In this document: positions 17,135-28,569 of the stretch, in pieces
Layout of the letters: every line of letters begins with the position of its first letter
Position numbering within the stretch: position 1 is the stretch's first letter
NCBI GenBank assembly: GCA_023935145.1
Contig: CM043699.1
Coordinates: 69,391,138 to 69,455,137 of the forward strand
Length of the DNA stretch: 64,000 nt
Reading direction: 5' to 3'
Source: Bretschneidera sinensis
Taxonomy: Eukaryota; Streptophyta; Magnoliopsida; Brassicales; Akaniaceae
Notes under the pieces: generated by a model
The model's database searches: none
What the model was told of the DNA's origin: nothing
Seen by the model: the letters and a program-made list of their open reading frames with translations, nothing else
Program-made: the position numbers and the translations under genes

Positions 17135-18710
17135 TGATTAGTGCCAAATATTGCATATTTTGGCCAGTTAATTTACATTTGTTAGCTTAGGAATTTGTTA
17201 CTTTGAGTTGTTTTTCGTTGTTTTACAGGTTTACAAGCTTGGAAAGGAGTTTCACTAAATTGTCAGAATTGCTCGTACAGATTAGCCTTTTTAAGGATTA
17301 AACTATATTGATTCAGGAAGAACTAGGAGATCAGCCATATATGCTTGGAAAGATCCAGATGTCTATTTTCTGAGGAATTTTACGGATCAATAAAATGATT
17401 TTTCTAGAGAAAGTTATGGCAGTTTTAGTAGACAAATGTCAGGCTGTCAATGATTTCAGCGTGATAGATCAGCCATTTTTGAGGATTTAACTGTATTGAT
17501 TCAGGAAGAACCAGGAGAGGAGCCATATATGCTTGGAAAGATCCAAATGTCTATTTTCAGGAGAATTTTACGGATCAATAAATATGATTTTTCTAGAGAA
17601 AGTTATGGCAGTTTTAGTAGACAAAGGTCAGGCTGTGCATGATTTCAGCGTGATAGATCAACCATTTTTGAGGATTTAACTGTATTGATTCAGGAAGAAC
17701 CAGGAGATGAGCTATATATGCTTAGAAAGATCCGGATGTCTATTTTCTGGAGAATTTTGCAGATCAATAAAATGATTTTTCTAGAGAAAGTTATGGCAGT
17801 TTTAGTAAACAAATGTCAAAGAGCAAAAGCTGGAATCTGCAGTATCCCACATCGGATTGGAAACACATTGCACTTGTGATGTTTCCCTATATAAGCCCCT
17901 CTTCACTTCATCTTTAGTGTGCAATTCCTGTGCCATTTGGTGTAATCTGGTGGACGTCTGCTAGCATTCTGGTGGATCCCGAAGGCTTTGCTACCATGAG
18001 GGGAAGTGCCGCCCAACAGCCAGTGGAATTTCTCCCATGTATAGTCAGTTTTAATTTACTGCTTTTTTTAGTTTAATGTTTAGCACTTTTATTATGAACT
18101 CTAGTTTCATGATTATGAGTGGCTAAAATCTTCAACTAAGGTTGAAGATGAAGCCTCGCCGTTGTTTGACATAATAGTTTCAAATTTTTTTATACAATTC
18201 TGATGTTTTTTTTAGTATAAATGTTCTGTCAATTATTTGAGTAAAATCTTATGATTGATTGCGTTTAAATTGTTCTGTTGGATATTCCGTGTGTTTCATC
18301 TGATGGATACATCAAATTGTTTTTGATTAAATTGGATATCCTTTGTGATTTGTTAAAAGCGGATACATTGGATACTTTTGGTTTAATTGGGATATTTGTT
18401 GTTTTTTGTTTTAAGTTGGATTCATGGAATGTTTTGATAGGCTATTTTTAGAACATGAAGATATATGCTTAACTTTGGTGGGGTGGATTCAGAAACCTTA
18501 GTGTCTTTATTATTAGTTTTAAATCAATTTAGTTTAGTTTTTATTTGTTTTGCAACATATAATTCAAAACTCAGAACAAGGTTAAGATAAGTTTAGTTTA
18601 GATAAAATTACATTTTCACAACGCAATTCCTGGTGGATTAGACCTCGCACTTGCACAACACTATATTGTAAACGACTCGTGCGCTTGCGAGTAATTTAAA
18701 ACTCACAATA
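17135..18710 (+). repeat. Element D 3' LTR
   Basis: About 1576 bp, longer than the 5' LTR because U3 has three 189-bp units. It ends CTCACAATA (CTCACAACA in the other copy), followed by TSD GTTAA at 18711-18715. TATATAA at 17889-17895. Confidence 0.9.
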
Positions 18711-18715
18711 GTTAA

Positions 18716-20420
18716 TGACCAAACATAGGCTTTCTTATGTTCCCACGATTGCCCACTAGCTGCTGGTCCCCCGAAGATCATTTTGATGGTACCTGCCACT
18801 ATGGTGGTATCATCTTTTTCATTTCGAAAATGCTTGTCACCGTGGGTATTCTTCTATTGGCTTCATCTAGAACCTCGTTCAGGGCTTTGTCTAGGACTTC
18901 GCTTGGAGCTCTGTTTAAACAAATATTTGGGGCTCTCATTTGGTCGACCTACTTCATTACAGAATGCAGGGGACCTCGTATACTCCTTAAAGTATCCTTG
19001 GTGGATAATAAACTTGATATGATTTTTAAGTGCATGATATTCTTTAGTATCATGTTTGTGGTCCCAATGGAACTGGCAACATTTTGTTTGTCTTTGTTCC
19101 CACTAATATTCATGGGCTTTGCAAGACAGCAAATGAAGTTGCGATCGCAAATGTTCATTAGTATATTTTCCTTTGGGGCGTGGAGTGGAGTGTTTTTGTC
19201 GAATATGCAGACTGTCTTCCCACCTCCCTCTTGGTCAGGTTTCTTTGCTGGGTTGCTTATTTTTTCGACATGCTTTTTTTTTTTTTAATTTCTCTTCCTT
19301 CATCTCTTTCTCTTTGAAATGCTTGATTCTCTTCAGCAAGTATGTATTCTTCAGCACGGTTGAGGACTTCATTCATGTCCTTGGCTAGGAATCTGGTAAG
19401 TCTTGAACTAAAGGTTCCCCACCTGAGCCCTTTTTTGAATGCAAGCATTTGGATCTTATGATCAAGGTCATGAATTTCCCATGCTGTAGTGTTAAATCGT
19501 GAAATCTATTCCCCGAGTCTTTCTTTTTTATGTTGAATGATGCTAAAGAGGCTTTCTAAAGTCTTTTGTGACCTCTTACTACTGAGAAAGTGTACGACAA
19601 AAGCACGACTATAATCTTTGAAAGAGCAGATGCTCCCATGTTTGAGGTGAGAATACCACATGATGACAGCTTTCTTGAGTGTTAGTGGAAAAGCTTAGCA
19701 TAAGACCATGTTCAAATGGCGATTTAGAAGCATTATGGTAATGTATAACTAGAGATGATCTATGGGGTCGATGCCACCATCATACGCCTTGATGATGGGC
19801 ATCCTAAAATGATGAGGGTGAGGGGTGTCGAGGATATCTTATGTAAAAGGTGGATCTTGGAAGTTAAGCTCATCCAAGACGTTGGTTCCCCTATCCTTGA
19901 AGGCTTCACCTACCATTTTACTCATTTCTTCTAGCTTCCTATCCAGATCAGTGTAATTTTTGGAGACAAAATAGCCTCGAGACTTAGGTCCATGGTTGGG
20001 AGAAAATCCTGTGGTGGACTTATGGTCTAGAGTATGAGTGGTGGCTGGAATTCTGGTGCCTCGTTGGTTGAGGCCTAAGTTTTGACATTTGAGGTTGAGA
20101 GAGAGGAGCTTGTCCCCTAAATTGAGTAGCTAGGTCAGCCACTAGTTAGGTGAGTTCCATAAATTGTCCTTACGTGACCAGAGCGTCCAGGTTTGCCTGG
20201 CCTTGGTGAATCTTGTTGTTCGATTAAGTTTGTTGATCCTATCGTGATCACTCATCAGATAGCTCACTGGAATTCTGTCCAGTGGTGGTATGCTCAAGGA
20301 TGGCTAGGAGTTCAGGACCAATACGTAGGTCACAATTAGTTAAATTCCGAGCAGTGGGGGTGTTTGCAGCATTAGCAACGGTGTTTTTGGCTGAGTACTT
20401 GGGCAACATCATTAATAGAT
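18716..20420 (-). pseudogene. gag: Gag of element E
   Basis: The minus strand carries a Tat-type Gag. Capsid-like domain around 19450-19830 (frames with GGIDPIDHL, YITIMLLNRHLN, AFPLTL, SICSFKDY), then MLAFKKGLRWGTF and MNEVLNRAEEYI at 19257-19448, and the Tat-specific block CQFHWDHKHDTKEYHALKNH with IIHQGYFKEY at 18980-19080. There are numerous frameshifts and stops. The long plus-strand ORF overlapping 18737-19288 is a shadow of this gene. Confidence 0.82.
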
Positions 20421-20437
20421 GAGTTCTTGTTCAGAGT

Positions 20438-20455
20438 TTCCCACAGACAATGCCA
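20438..20455 (-). other. Primer binding site of element E
   Basis: Minus strand TGGCATTGTCTGTGGGAA, six bases inside the LTR. It resembles the TGGCGCCGTCTGTGGGAA primer site of Tat/Retand-type elements with two changes. I recall a tRNA-Arg assignment for RIRE2 but cannot confirm it here. Confidence 0.7.
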
Positions 20456-20461
20456 ATTTGT

Positions 20462-20972
20462 TGATGCAAAAAATTTGTCAGACAATTGGGCAGTCGAAAT
20501 GTGGTACCAACGAACACAAAGACAAAAGAAACCCTAAGCAGTCAGTGAAGGACCAAAGGGGTTGTGCCTCTAGGGGGACACTCTAATGCCTAATTGCATA
20601 AACTAAAGGCGTAATAAAGTAGGGAGAAAGAGAGTTGGAGGATTTAGGAGTGAACTGAGTGTGTACTTATGATAATAAGAGCACCCTTTAAATAATGTTT
20701 AGAGGTAGAGTCTATTTAAGAAAATGATTGATGTTGAGTATTACAGCAGGATTAGTATTCCTTAGGTTGGAGTGTCTTAATAAGACTATGGTTTACATAG
20801 GCTAGAGTGTCCTAGTAGAATTAGGGTTTTAGTGTGAAATTATTGTTTTTCCCTTTGCCACATGTAGCTACTTGATTAGTTATTCTACTTTATTTTTTAA
20901 ATTACCTTTTTTTCCCTTATAGGGTGCCAAGTGTCGTTATGTCATTGGTCAGGGAATTTTTCCATTGCATCA
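20462..20972 (-). repeat. Element E 5' LTR
   Basis: Bounded by TGATGCAA at the left and TTGCATCA at the right, an 8-bp terminal inverted repeat, about 511 bp. The partner LTR is not in the window, so the borders rest on the inverted repeat and the adjacent primer site. An A17 run follows just outside at about 20990-21005. Confidence 0.7.
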
Positions 20973-21322
20973 TGTACTCTTTGCATAGCAAAAAAAAAAA
21001 AAAAATTTATACTATTTTAATAGCCTCCAACTACAAGAGTCCCCTATGAAACTTAAGAATTTCGTATAAACCTTAAGCTTCCTAAACTGTAAGCCTTTAT
21101 CTCTCCTATGAATGCCTTTCATTCTAAATTGTAAAAATAGACTATTTAGATACTTCCACATCAAAATTTACACTTTAAATTGTTTGTCTCACAAATTAAA
21201 GTTAGATAAATTAAGCAAAATGAAAATTCAGTAATAAAAGCTTAATTAAGTATAACTGATTAAGTTAATGCAGTACTTGAAGTTAGTTCAATTTCAAAAA
21301 TAAAGATTGATAGGGAACATAC
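20973..21322. other. Unassigned spacer between elements E and A
   Basis: 350 bases, AT-rich, beginning with a poly-A run near 20990. I see no ORF, repeat partner or RNA gene. It could be old host DNA or an unrecognisable element remnant. Confidence 0.5.
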
Positions 21323-23458
21323 TGTAATACTTGTGTTCATAAAATATGGGTAAAGAATTAAATTTTACATATATTATATTGAATTAAATAATCCATTGAT
21401 AAAAGATTTAGTATTGATTTGAAATAATATTAAAAATTTTGTTGAAAACAGTTAAAAAAATTTAAGAAGAAATTACTGAAATTTTTTGAAATTTGAAGTT
21501 GAAATGAAAGAATTTTGAAGAAAAATATTGACTGAAGTTGAGGAAAATAATTATAAAAAATGGAATAAAATACAAATTTTTATATTTCTCTATAATTTTT
21601 ATAAATCTTTTAGAATGAAGAAAACATTCAAAATTGATTTTTAAAGGAAAATGGCAAAACTGTAATTATGTAATGGTAAAACGGTAAACTTTAAATGATG
21701 ACAGAATTTTAAATAACCGATGGCAAATATGTAAATTGTATTTAAAAGAAAGAGAGGAGGACGTGCAGATGTGAACATGAAGGTATATATATATATATTA
21801 TTTATAAAAAATAACAGTGAAGAACATGGATTCTGAAACACTAATATCAATATTGATATTAGTATAAAATAATATTATAATATTAAAAAAAATTGAAAAG
21901 CCTTATATTAGTCTCTGAAGCTCAGAGACAATTGTTTCTTTCGAATTCTGTTGGTTTTCCTTCTTTCTTCAATTCAAATTCTTAAAAAAAAATTATAAAG
22001 AAAATTTCTCCAATATTAGAGATAATTACAGTCATCTAATTACGATAGTAATATTTCATCACATTTAAGATAAATTTTTAATAAGACTCATAACTAAATA
22101 ATTATATTGTTTGAATTAAGTTATGAAATAGTAAGATTTATGAAAGTTTATAACTAGGTGTTGGTGATCAGCAATCTCAAGAAATTGCTGAAAGGAGCAA
22201 GAAAGGCAAGGAGGTGATCTACAGGTAGCTTTAAGTGCTATGTGATGAGTTAGACTTACTTTTAGTAATCGAGACCAATAAAAATATGAATTTATGATAT
22301 TTGAATAAATTGTTGAATTATAATGATTTGATGATGTATTTTCTGTTATGTATGATAATTGATTAATTTGTTTATTAGGGATTAAATAATATGTCGAAAA
22401 TTAATTATATAAAAATTTGTATTTTAAAAATAATGAATTAATGAAAAATATGTTGAGAAGTTATATGAAATTTTTGAAAATATGATTGAAAAATTGATAT
22501 GATATATGAGAAGACAATTTAATAAATATGATAAAAATAATAATTTTTCAGAAAAAGCTATATAGTTGAATTCAATACTTTGATGTATGCTTGTTTGCAT
22601 ATTATTACTCATATGCATAAAAGGGAAGACTATGAAGGTAGCTGGTCTGGCTGAGAAGACCAGGAAGGTAGCTAGTCTGGTTGAAACATATCGGCATATG
22701 GGAAGATGTTCATAGATGATAATATGAAATGATCTGATGAGAAAAAAAGAAAAAAAATTTAAATTCATGTACTATATTTGTTTTTAACATTTATTATTAA
22801 TGGCTGAGATGCTAAAAAATCAACTTTGATTATTAAATGATTGATAGATAGATGAGTCTCATAATGAGACAATTTTGATGATAAATGAATAGAAACGATG
22901 CTATAATAAAGAATAATATTATTGATTTATTTTGATGATGTGAACTTTATGATGATTTTAAATTGGTAAAATATATGTATTGAAAGATGATAGCTTGATA
23001 ATTTATTTATTAAGAGAAATTGATAAATGATTGAATTCGAATGCTGATTTAACAATGAATGAATATAACTAGAATTATACAAATCAAGGACTTCTAGTAA
23101 ATTTAATTCACTGAGCTTTTGAAGCTCACTCCTAATTGTTAAATAATTTCAGGTAGTAGGCAGGACAGATAAATTTGTGAGCTAAGATTTAGACTGAGAT
23201 ATTATCTGTAAGTCTCGTGGTCCACATCCTCAGTCTAATGGAGGAAGAAAAAAAATTGTAGATATTCATGCATCTTTAGTATGTTGTATATATTGTTCCA
23301 TATAGGATATTAATAATGTAACTCCCTTATTGAGGGTTGATGTATATATATTTTCAGTTGATGTATGTTTTTATATTATTGCATATATATGTCATGCTAG
23401 GATTTCAAAATGTGATGACACCGTCTCGGGGGTGGCCAACCCGGGATTGGTCGTTAAA
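21323..23458 (+). repeat. Element A 5' LTR
   Basis: About 2136 bp. It shares with the 3' LTR the start (TGTAATAC), the agggattt/tctgaagctcagagacaattg segment near 21910, the reverse-repeated GAGCTTNTGAAGCTCACTCC near 23115 and the end ccgtctcgggggtggcc. It is 220 bp longer than the 3' copy because of indels, including a segment at 22700-22880. Clearly older than the LTRs of C or D. Confidence 0.9.
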
Positions 23459-23459
23459 A

Positions 23460-23480
23460 TTTTAGTATCAAAGCATTAGG
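23460..23480 (+). other. Primer binding site (initiator tRNA-Met type) of element A
   Basis: TTTTAGTATCAAAGCATTAGG resembles the TGGTATCAGAGC complement of initiator tRNA-Met with G-to-A changes (TAGTATCAAAGC). It lies directly after the LTR end. Confidence 0.8.
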
Positions 23481-23539
23481 TTTTATGATTTAGTAGACTG
23501 CATAAAAAAATTTAAAGAAGTAGAAGATTTAAATAAACT

Positions 23540-24435
23540 ATATTTTAATGCAGAGTGTGAGGATGACATGAGGACGTGGTTGAGCTAGAGGTAGAGTACT
23601 GAACCAGAGAGGGCATGGTAGACCCCCAATATTTAGAAGAGTTGAAGCTAAGATGGAGGTTGAGTCTGTGGTTCATGCAAGGGAACAGATTGCTAGTACA
23701 GTTGGTACTAGTAGAGGTGGGAGAGAATCTGATATTAGGAGAGATGAGTTAAGAGAAGTTCTTGATCATGCTATAGAGAGAATGAATGCAGCAGAAGAAA
23801 GGCCTGATAATTTACAGAGGAAACTAGAGGAAAGGGCCATAACAAAACCTAATGTGGTGAGACAAGAGGTTTATGAGGGAGAGGGTGTGTTTGCACATGA
23901 GATCCAAGGGGATTGATTTGTGAGATTTATTCAATTTAAACCCTAATCTTTTAGAGGATCTGTAAATCCTATTGAGGTTGAGCAGTGGATAAAACATGTT
24001 GAGAAATATTTTGAAGTCTTACCAGTGACAGATAGGCAGAAGGTTGCCTTTGCTTCATTTAACCTTGAAGGTGAGGCTTCTCAATGGTGGGAGGATATTC
24101 TACCTATATTAAGTACACAGGTAGATGAACCCTTAACTTAGCATAAGTTTAAGGATGTGTTCTTTGCAAAGTATTTTTCAGATACATTTCGAGCACAACA
24201 CGAGAAATATTTTATTCATTTAAGGAAAAATACTTTATTTATGGCTAAGTATGATATTAGATTTATAGCCTTGTCGAGGTTTGTACCCAAGTTAGAAAAT
24301 ATATAAGAGATGAAATGTAAGAGATTTTTTGATGGGTTACACTATGAGAGTCGAACTAAACTCTCTTATATGGGTATTGTGAATTATGCTATAATGGTAG
24401 ATAAAGTATTACGGATTAAAAAGGATGTGATGGAG
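23540..24435 (+). pseudogene. gag: Gag N-terminal part of element A
   Basis: After a short Arg/Gly-rich start the frame at 23653-23916 carries an acidic helical stretch. After a stop, FRGSVNPIEVEQWIKHVEK, VAFASFNLEGEASQWWEDI, KFKDVFFAKYFSDTFR and RFFDGLHYESRTKLSY follow, the standard Tekay retrotrans_gag domain. Several in-frame stops. The frame runs into the element B insertion at 24436 and resumes at 36112. Confidence 0.85.
24431..24435. repeat. Target site duplication TGGAG of element B (left copy)
   Basis: TGGAG precedes the LTR start TGATTACACCC and recurs at 36107-36111 after the other LTR. The gag frame of element A continues across it. Confidence 0.92.
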
Positions 24436-25706
24436 TGATTACACCCAAAGTATAACGTAGTAGTTGCTGCACAACTTTGGGGTGTTGATTCCATAGGGAA
24501 ACAAGTTAACTACAAGAGAAGATGTAAACCTAAACACGAACGATAAAATTAAGTGAGAAAATATGAAGTTTTGGTAATGAAGTAATTGAGAGCAAATTAT
24601 GTAATAAATTGAGAATAATAATAGAGGAACAACAAGGTTCCGGGAATCCTCCCTAGGTTCGTTGCCTTTTTCCAATCTTGATTCAGTTGTTTTTATCTCG
24701 ATTGCAAGTTTCACTTCCCAAACAAGCAATCGGCAGATTTTCAATTAAAGTACGTATGTAAACCCTAATGTAATTGATATGAAATACTCTTTACTTTTGA
24801 GTTAAACATTCATGACCTATCCTATAGATTTATCAAGAAACGACAATATATCTTTAACGAAGATATTGCAGTAATGGACAAACCTAAAAGATAAATCTAC
24901 CGGACTCAATCATACCCAAACAACGTGACATAAGAGGAGCATGACTAAACTTATATCAATGAGAAAGATACAATCACCGGATTTAAGATAAAATCTTCTA
25001 ATTAGATTAAAGAGTAAATCATAACAATATTTGACAATAAATCCCAATTACAACTGAACCAATAAAAGAAAATAAAGAACAACTACACCTAGGGATTCAT
25101 CCCTTCGCCTTGCTTGGAGATTTGTTCGCCATGGAACTCATGGCTCAACGCTTTGATGGAGGAGAATGTGGCTGCTTCTTTGAGTTTTCCAGAGTCCTCT
25201 CTTCAACCTTAAGTGATCTATTTATAGTACAAAGGTCCAAGGGTGTTTTCGGGTTTAATCTATTGTTAAAACCTTAATTAAGTTCTGACTCAATGATAGA
25301 AAAACGTGTGTACCCTGTGGCTTTCCTTTATGGGCACTGCAGCCTTGCCTTCAGCTTTGGTTGGGTGTGCTTCTGGGTGCCGCGGCCTGGGCTGAGGGGC
25401 GCTGCGGCGCACACTGGTGGTTTAAGAGTGGAGGCTTCTGGGCGCCGCGGCCCTGCCTAGTCCAGGCTGCGGCGCACACCGATGACTTAATTTTTCTTCA
25501 TGTATGCTTCTCCCTAACCACCCCGACACTCCGTTATGCATGGAATCTTAGCGCTTTAAGTAACAATCGCTTTTCCTTCTCTTTTGGACTCAAAGTACCT
25601 GAAAATGCACTGAATTAAGTCAATGATCCAAGAATATCACTTTAGAGTTATTAACATATAAAGGTGCAATTAAGCACTGTTGAGATGCATTTTATGGCTC
25701 TCATCA
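24436..25706 (-). repeat. Element B 3' LTR (left copy)
   Basis: About 1271 bp, TGATTACACCC to CTCTCATCA. It lacks a roughly 35-base segment near its right end that is present in the other copy (after AATTAAG near 36030). TATA region TATTTATAG at 25219-25227 (reads CTATAAATA on the minus strand). Upstream of TATA lies a GC-rich stretch (25370-25480) with repeated gcggcgcac and ccgcggcc motifs. Confidence 0.92.
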
Positions 25707-27062
25707 CAACCCCCAACTAGCTTATTGCTAGTCCCTAGCAATTCAAGCGAAAATGAGAAATGAATTCTATGGTAGGAATCAAAACAAGATAAAGCAATGC
25801 TAGTGTCAAACAAGGAGCAATTCATATTTTTGTCTTAAAAATTGCACACAATACACAACACATAGAATCATTAAATATCACTTAAGTCCAAAAGTAATCC
25901 AAGCATCAATCTTAAAATCGTTATCGACTCTTATAATCCGTCTTACCACAATCCATTAATCCGAAGACCCGGATGATTTTATGCATAACATTCATGAATG
26001 CAAGTCTTGGTCTCTAAAAACATAATAAATTGTGTGACATCAATCACATAAACAAACTCCATAGGCTTATTTCTCAAATCACTCTCCATTACTGTAGAAA
26101 AATCACACTTTGTTGGATCAATAGGTCTTTAATAAGCTTGTAATGTTAAGGTAAGGTAAAGATTAAAGAAGAACGGGAAGGATTTTCAAGTAAAAGAACT
26201 CAATCTCTTAGCTTTAAACACAACTACTTTTAAGCACTAGATAACCTTACTTCAACACCTAACTCTTTCAACCATTTTTTTATAAGAGCATATCTCTTGA
26301 TAAGTCACCACTTTTATTTTCTTTTCTTCTTTCTTTGCCATACTTCACTTCTCTTTTTCTTTTGTATTTTTGGCATAAGATCATTTACCTCCTTTTTCAT
26401 TTTTTTCTTTTCTTTTCCATAACCCCCAACTTATCTCCTTTAATATACTTGGGTTATGGTAGTAGTATTTCTTCATATTTCCATCCTTACTCCTCTCAAG
26501 TGCTTCGCAACAAATGTGTATGACTAAGTTCTTTTAAAAGAAGGGTAAGGATAAAATATTTTTAGGCTCATGAGGGTAAGTAAATGGGTTTTCGAAAGAA
26601 ACAATGCTCAAATTCTTTTTCAAGAAAAAGGCTCAAACAGGTGACTAGTGATAACTATAGCAATGGTGAGTTTGAAAGGCTCAAACGGTCCAAAAATGGC
26701 CTATATCATATCCTAAGTAATGTGCATTCTAGGAATTCACCTCAAGTGATTATCAAATAAGTTCTAGAGCTTGTCGAGACTGCAAAAGTATTCACGAAAT
26801 AATCACATATAAAACTTCTCTAGATGCTTTAGACTAATCATGCAATCTTACCACAAACTAGAGTCTCAAACCAAATGAAGATTGATATTTAAATTATTCT
26901 CAAACCGAAGCAAGATTTAACTTCTTCTAAATGCTGTATGCTATCTCAATTGAACTTATATCATTAACATGTGAATTAACTCCAAGGCTAACACAAAGCA
27001 TGCTTAAAACAAAAAGAAAGGGAAGGTAACACCAAGTAATTTAATGAAAAAGAAATATGTTT
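25707..27062 (-). other. 3' noncoding region and PPT of element B
   Basis: The minus strand ends in AGTTGGGGGTTG (25707-25720) directly before the LTR, the PPT. A second AAGTTGGGGGTTATGG motif is at 26418-26434. No protein is credible. The region aligns with J 53340-54747, for example taagcatgctttgtgttagcc (J 53449) and the phrases around 26630-26950, so it is conserved between the autonomous-type and gag-only relatives. Confidence 0.82.
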
Positions 27063-27101
27063 CCTCCATCCCCATCTTAAAATTTACATTGTCCTCAATG
27101 T
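27063..27101 (-). other. Hairpin plus polypurine motif of element B
   Basis: On the minus strand ACATTG-AGGA-CAATGT (27086-27101) is followed by AAGATGGGGATGGAGGAAA (27060-27078). It is the counterpart of the modules in J at 53315-53355 and in C, D, G and K. Confidence 0.7.
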
Positions 27102-27429
27102 TAAAGAGAAAGTAAAGGAAACTCCCTTTGTAAGCATAAGTGCACAAGCTCTGAAAATTGTGCACCACCATGTAAACTGCATGCCATTCTTCTTGCTGAA
27201 ATTTTGATCTACAACATAAAACAAAACAACAAAAAGAAAGTAATTGCGGTGTACCATTAAAATTCCCACCATATGTTAGGTTAGCACATAAAATGGAGAG
27301 AAATAACTAAAAATGAAAAATAAAGGACAAAAAATAAAATAATGAAAGAGAAAACACAATAAATGTTAGTATAGTGATCCGATAATAAAAACAAAAGAAA
27401 AAGTAGGCAAACAAGAGATAGAACCCAAA

Positions 27430-28569
27430 ACTAATCCTCTAAGTCCTCATCTTCTTCTTCATTCCCTTCATTCTCTTCACCTTCCTCGGGAGGTGGATCA
27501 AAAGATGAACCCGGATAGGGTGGTATAGTAGGAAAGTGATCCATATTACAACTAGTAGCGGAGGTAAGGTGTTGGTACATCTGACCAAAAAAAGAGTAGA
27601 CCCCTGCTTGTTAATCGGTTTGCCTAGCCAAGAATCGGTCTTGACGATCTAGCCTATCAAGCAACAGTTTCTGATGCTCATCAAAACGACTCTCTAAATG
27701 CTCAAGGCGCTCAGCAACCATGAAATGCCTAGAGAGGCAGCAATTATTGCTCCCTCTCCCAAAGTTGGTGGCCTTGAGGCTCTAATCTGAGTTAGCATGG
27801 CATCATCGATGGGTTTCTTGGGTTGTTGGGCCTCCTCATCAGGACTGTATGGGACTCCGGCTTGAATGCACAGTTGAGTGATTAATGAAGGAAAGTATAA
27901 TCCGAGCCTCTGTCGCACAGTGTGTATGATAGAAATAAAAATGACTTGGCCCACATCGATAGTCATGCCCATCAAAATGGCATAAATTAAGATAGCTCTC
28001 TCAACAGTAATGTCACTATAGTGTGTAGCAGACATCATCCTCTAACATACAATATATTGCCAAGCTATAGCATTGGCATTCAGAGAAGGACCGAGCAAGG
28101 TTACAGGGGTATCCCCCGTCATTTTCCATGTAGTGCCCGAAAAATAGAGAGTATTGAAAATCTCTTCATAATCAATATTAGACGCATATGCACTATACTC
28201 ACTGTGTTCTATGTCAGGTAACCCATAGAATCTATTTATGGATATGCTGCTAAAAGATATTATTTTTCCTCTCACCCTCACTTTACCATTCCTATGCTCG
28301 TCTGCATTAGCGTAAAATTATCTAACCATATTTGTAAGGGAATGAAATGGGGGTCTTGTAAATGTATCCCAATTCCTATCAGTAATCATTTTAAACAGAG
28401 ATGGGTTTCCCCTCTCGGTGATGTTGAATCCTCTCTCTGGAATTGGTTTTCTAGTTTGCATCATCCGAATATATCTCTCACTCGCCTCAAAACTAACAAA
28501 TTTTGTCTCATCATACTCTTGTTGTTGTTTTCCCCTAGGTCTCTTGATCTTAGGTGCCATGTGAATCAA
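27430..28569 (-). pseudogene. Env-position ORF3 of element B, putative plant transposon protein family (PF20167-like)
   Basis: Three overlapping pieces: 28569-28318 (MAPKIKRPRGK..., RNWDTFTRPPFHSLTNMV), 28281-28042 (VRGKIISFSSISINRFYGLPD, EYSAYA, FSGTTWKM) and 28038-27694 (THYSDITVERAILIYAIL, IDVGQVIF, FPSLITQLCIQAGVPY), then an acidic tail to about 27430 with EEGEENEGNEEEDED. This matches the conserved family annotated as putative plant transposon protein (Pfam Transposase_32), which in my knowledge lies after pol in Athila/Calypso-like elements. Its biochemical role is unknown. No signal peptide or clear membrane segment stands out at the start. Frame breaks between pieces make this copy defective or mis-split. 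Confidence 0.75.

Larger units (their letters stand above)
11484..18710 (+). mobile_element. Element D: rearranged Athila-type gag-only retrotransposon
   Basis: Plus-strand relative of C: LTRs at 11484-12867 and 17135-18710, TSD GTTAA, tRNA-Asp type primer site and a decayed gag whose coding ends inside RT at the same position as in C. The protease core has been deleted. The 3' noncoding region is duplicated as a large inverted repeat (15280-16160 against 16236-17112). Between that and the right LTR lies a 21-base copy of the left host flank. No true PPT adjoins the right LTR, so the present structure could not arise by simple integration. Confidence 0.9.
1357..20972 (-). mobile_element. Element E: decayed Tat-type Ty3/gypsy retrotransposon, interrupted by C and D
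   Basis: Minus-strand order from the right is: 5' LTR, primer site, gag, protease, RT, RNase H, second RNase H-like domain, integrase start. The gag C-terminal block (CQFHWDHKHDTKEYHALK), the protease ending (CNAILGRP) and an archaeal-like second RNase H before integrase are hallmarks of the plant Tat lineage (Retand/RIRE2-like). Stops and frameshifts are frequent. C splits the protease and D splits the gag-protease linker. The 3' part (integrase core, 3' LTR) is missing because an LTR fragment abuts at 1356. E is the oldest layer on the left of the window. Confidence 0.85.

Noticed and set aside
18737..19288. 183-codon plus-strand ORF, long for this region
   Set aside because: It lies opposite the Gag C-terminal block of element E, which has clear Tat-type motifs on the minus strand; hydrophobic composition and lack of recognisable motifs mark it as an antisense shadow.
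20989..21006. Poly-A run as the tail of a LINE, SINE or processed gene
   Set aside because: No reverse transcriptase, pol III boxes or gene-like sequence precedes it; the upstream sequence is the element E LTR, so it is treated as a simple A tract.
25361..25618. 85-codon ORF with tryptophan- and glycine-rich start, repeated at 35676-35993
   Set aside because: Both copies lie in the GC-rich part of the element B LTRs at matching positions; the apparent conservation reflects LTR duplication, not coding.
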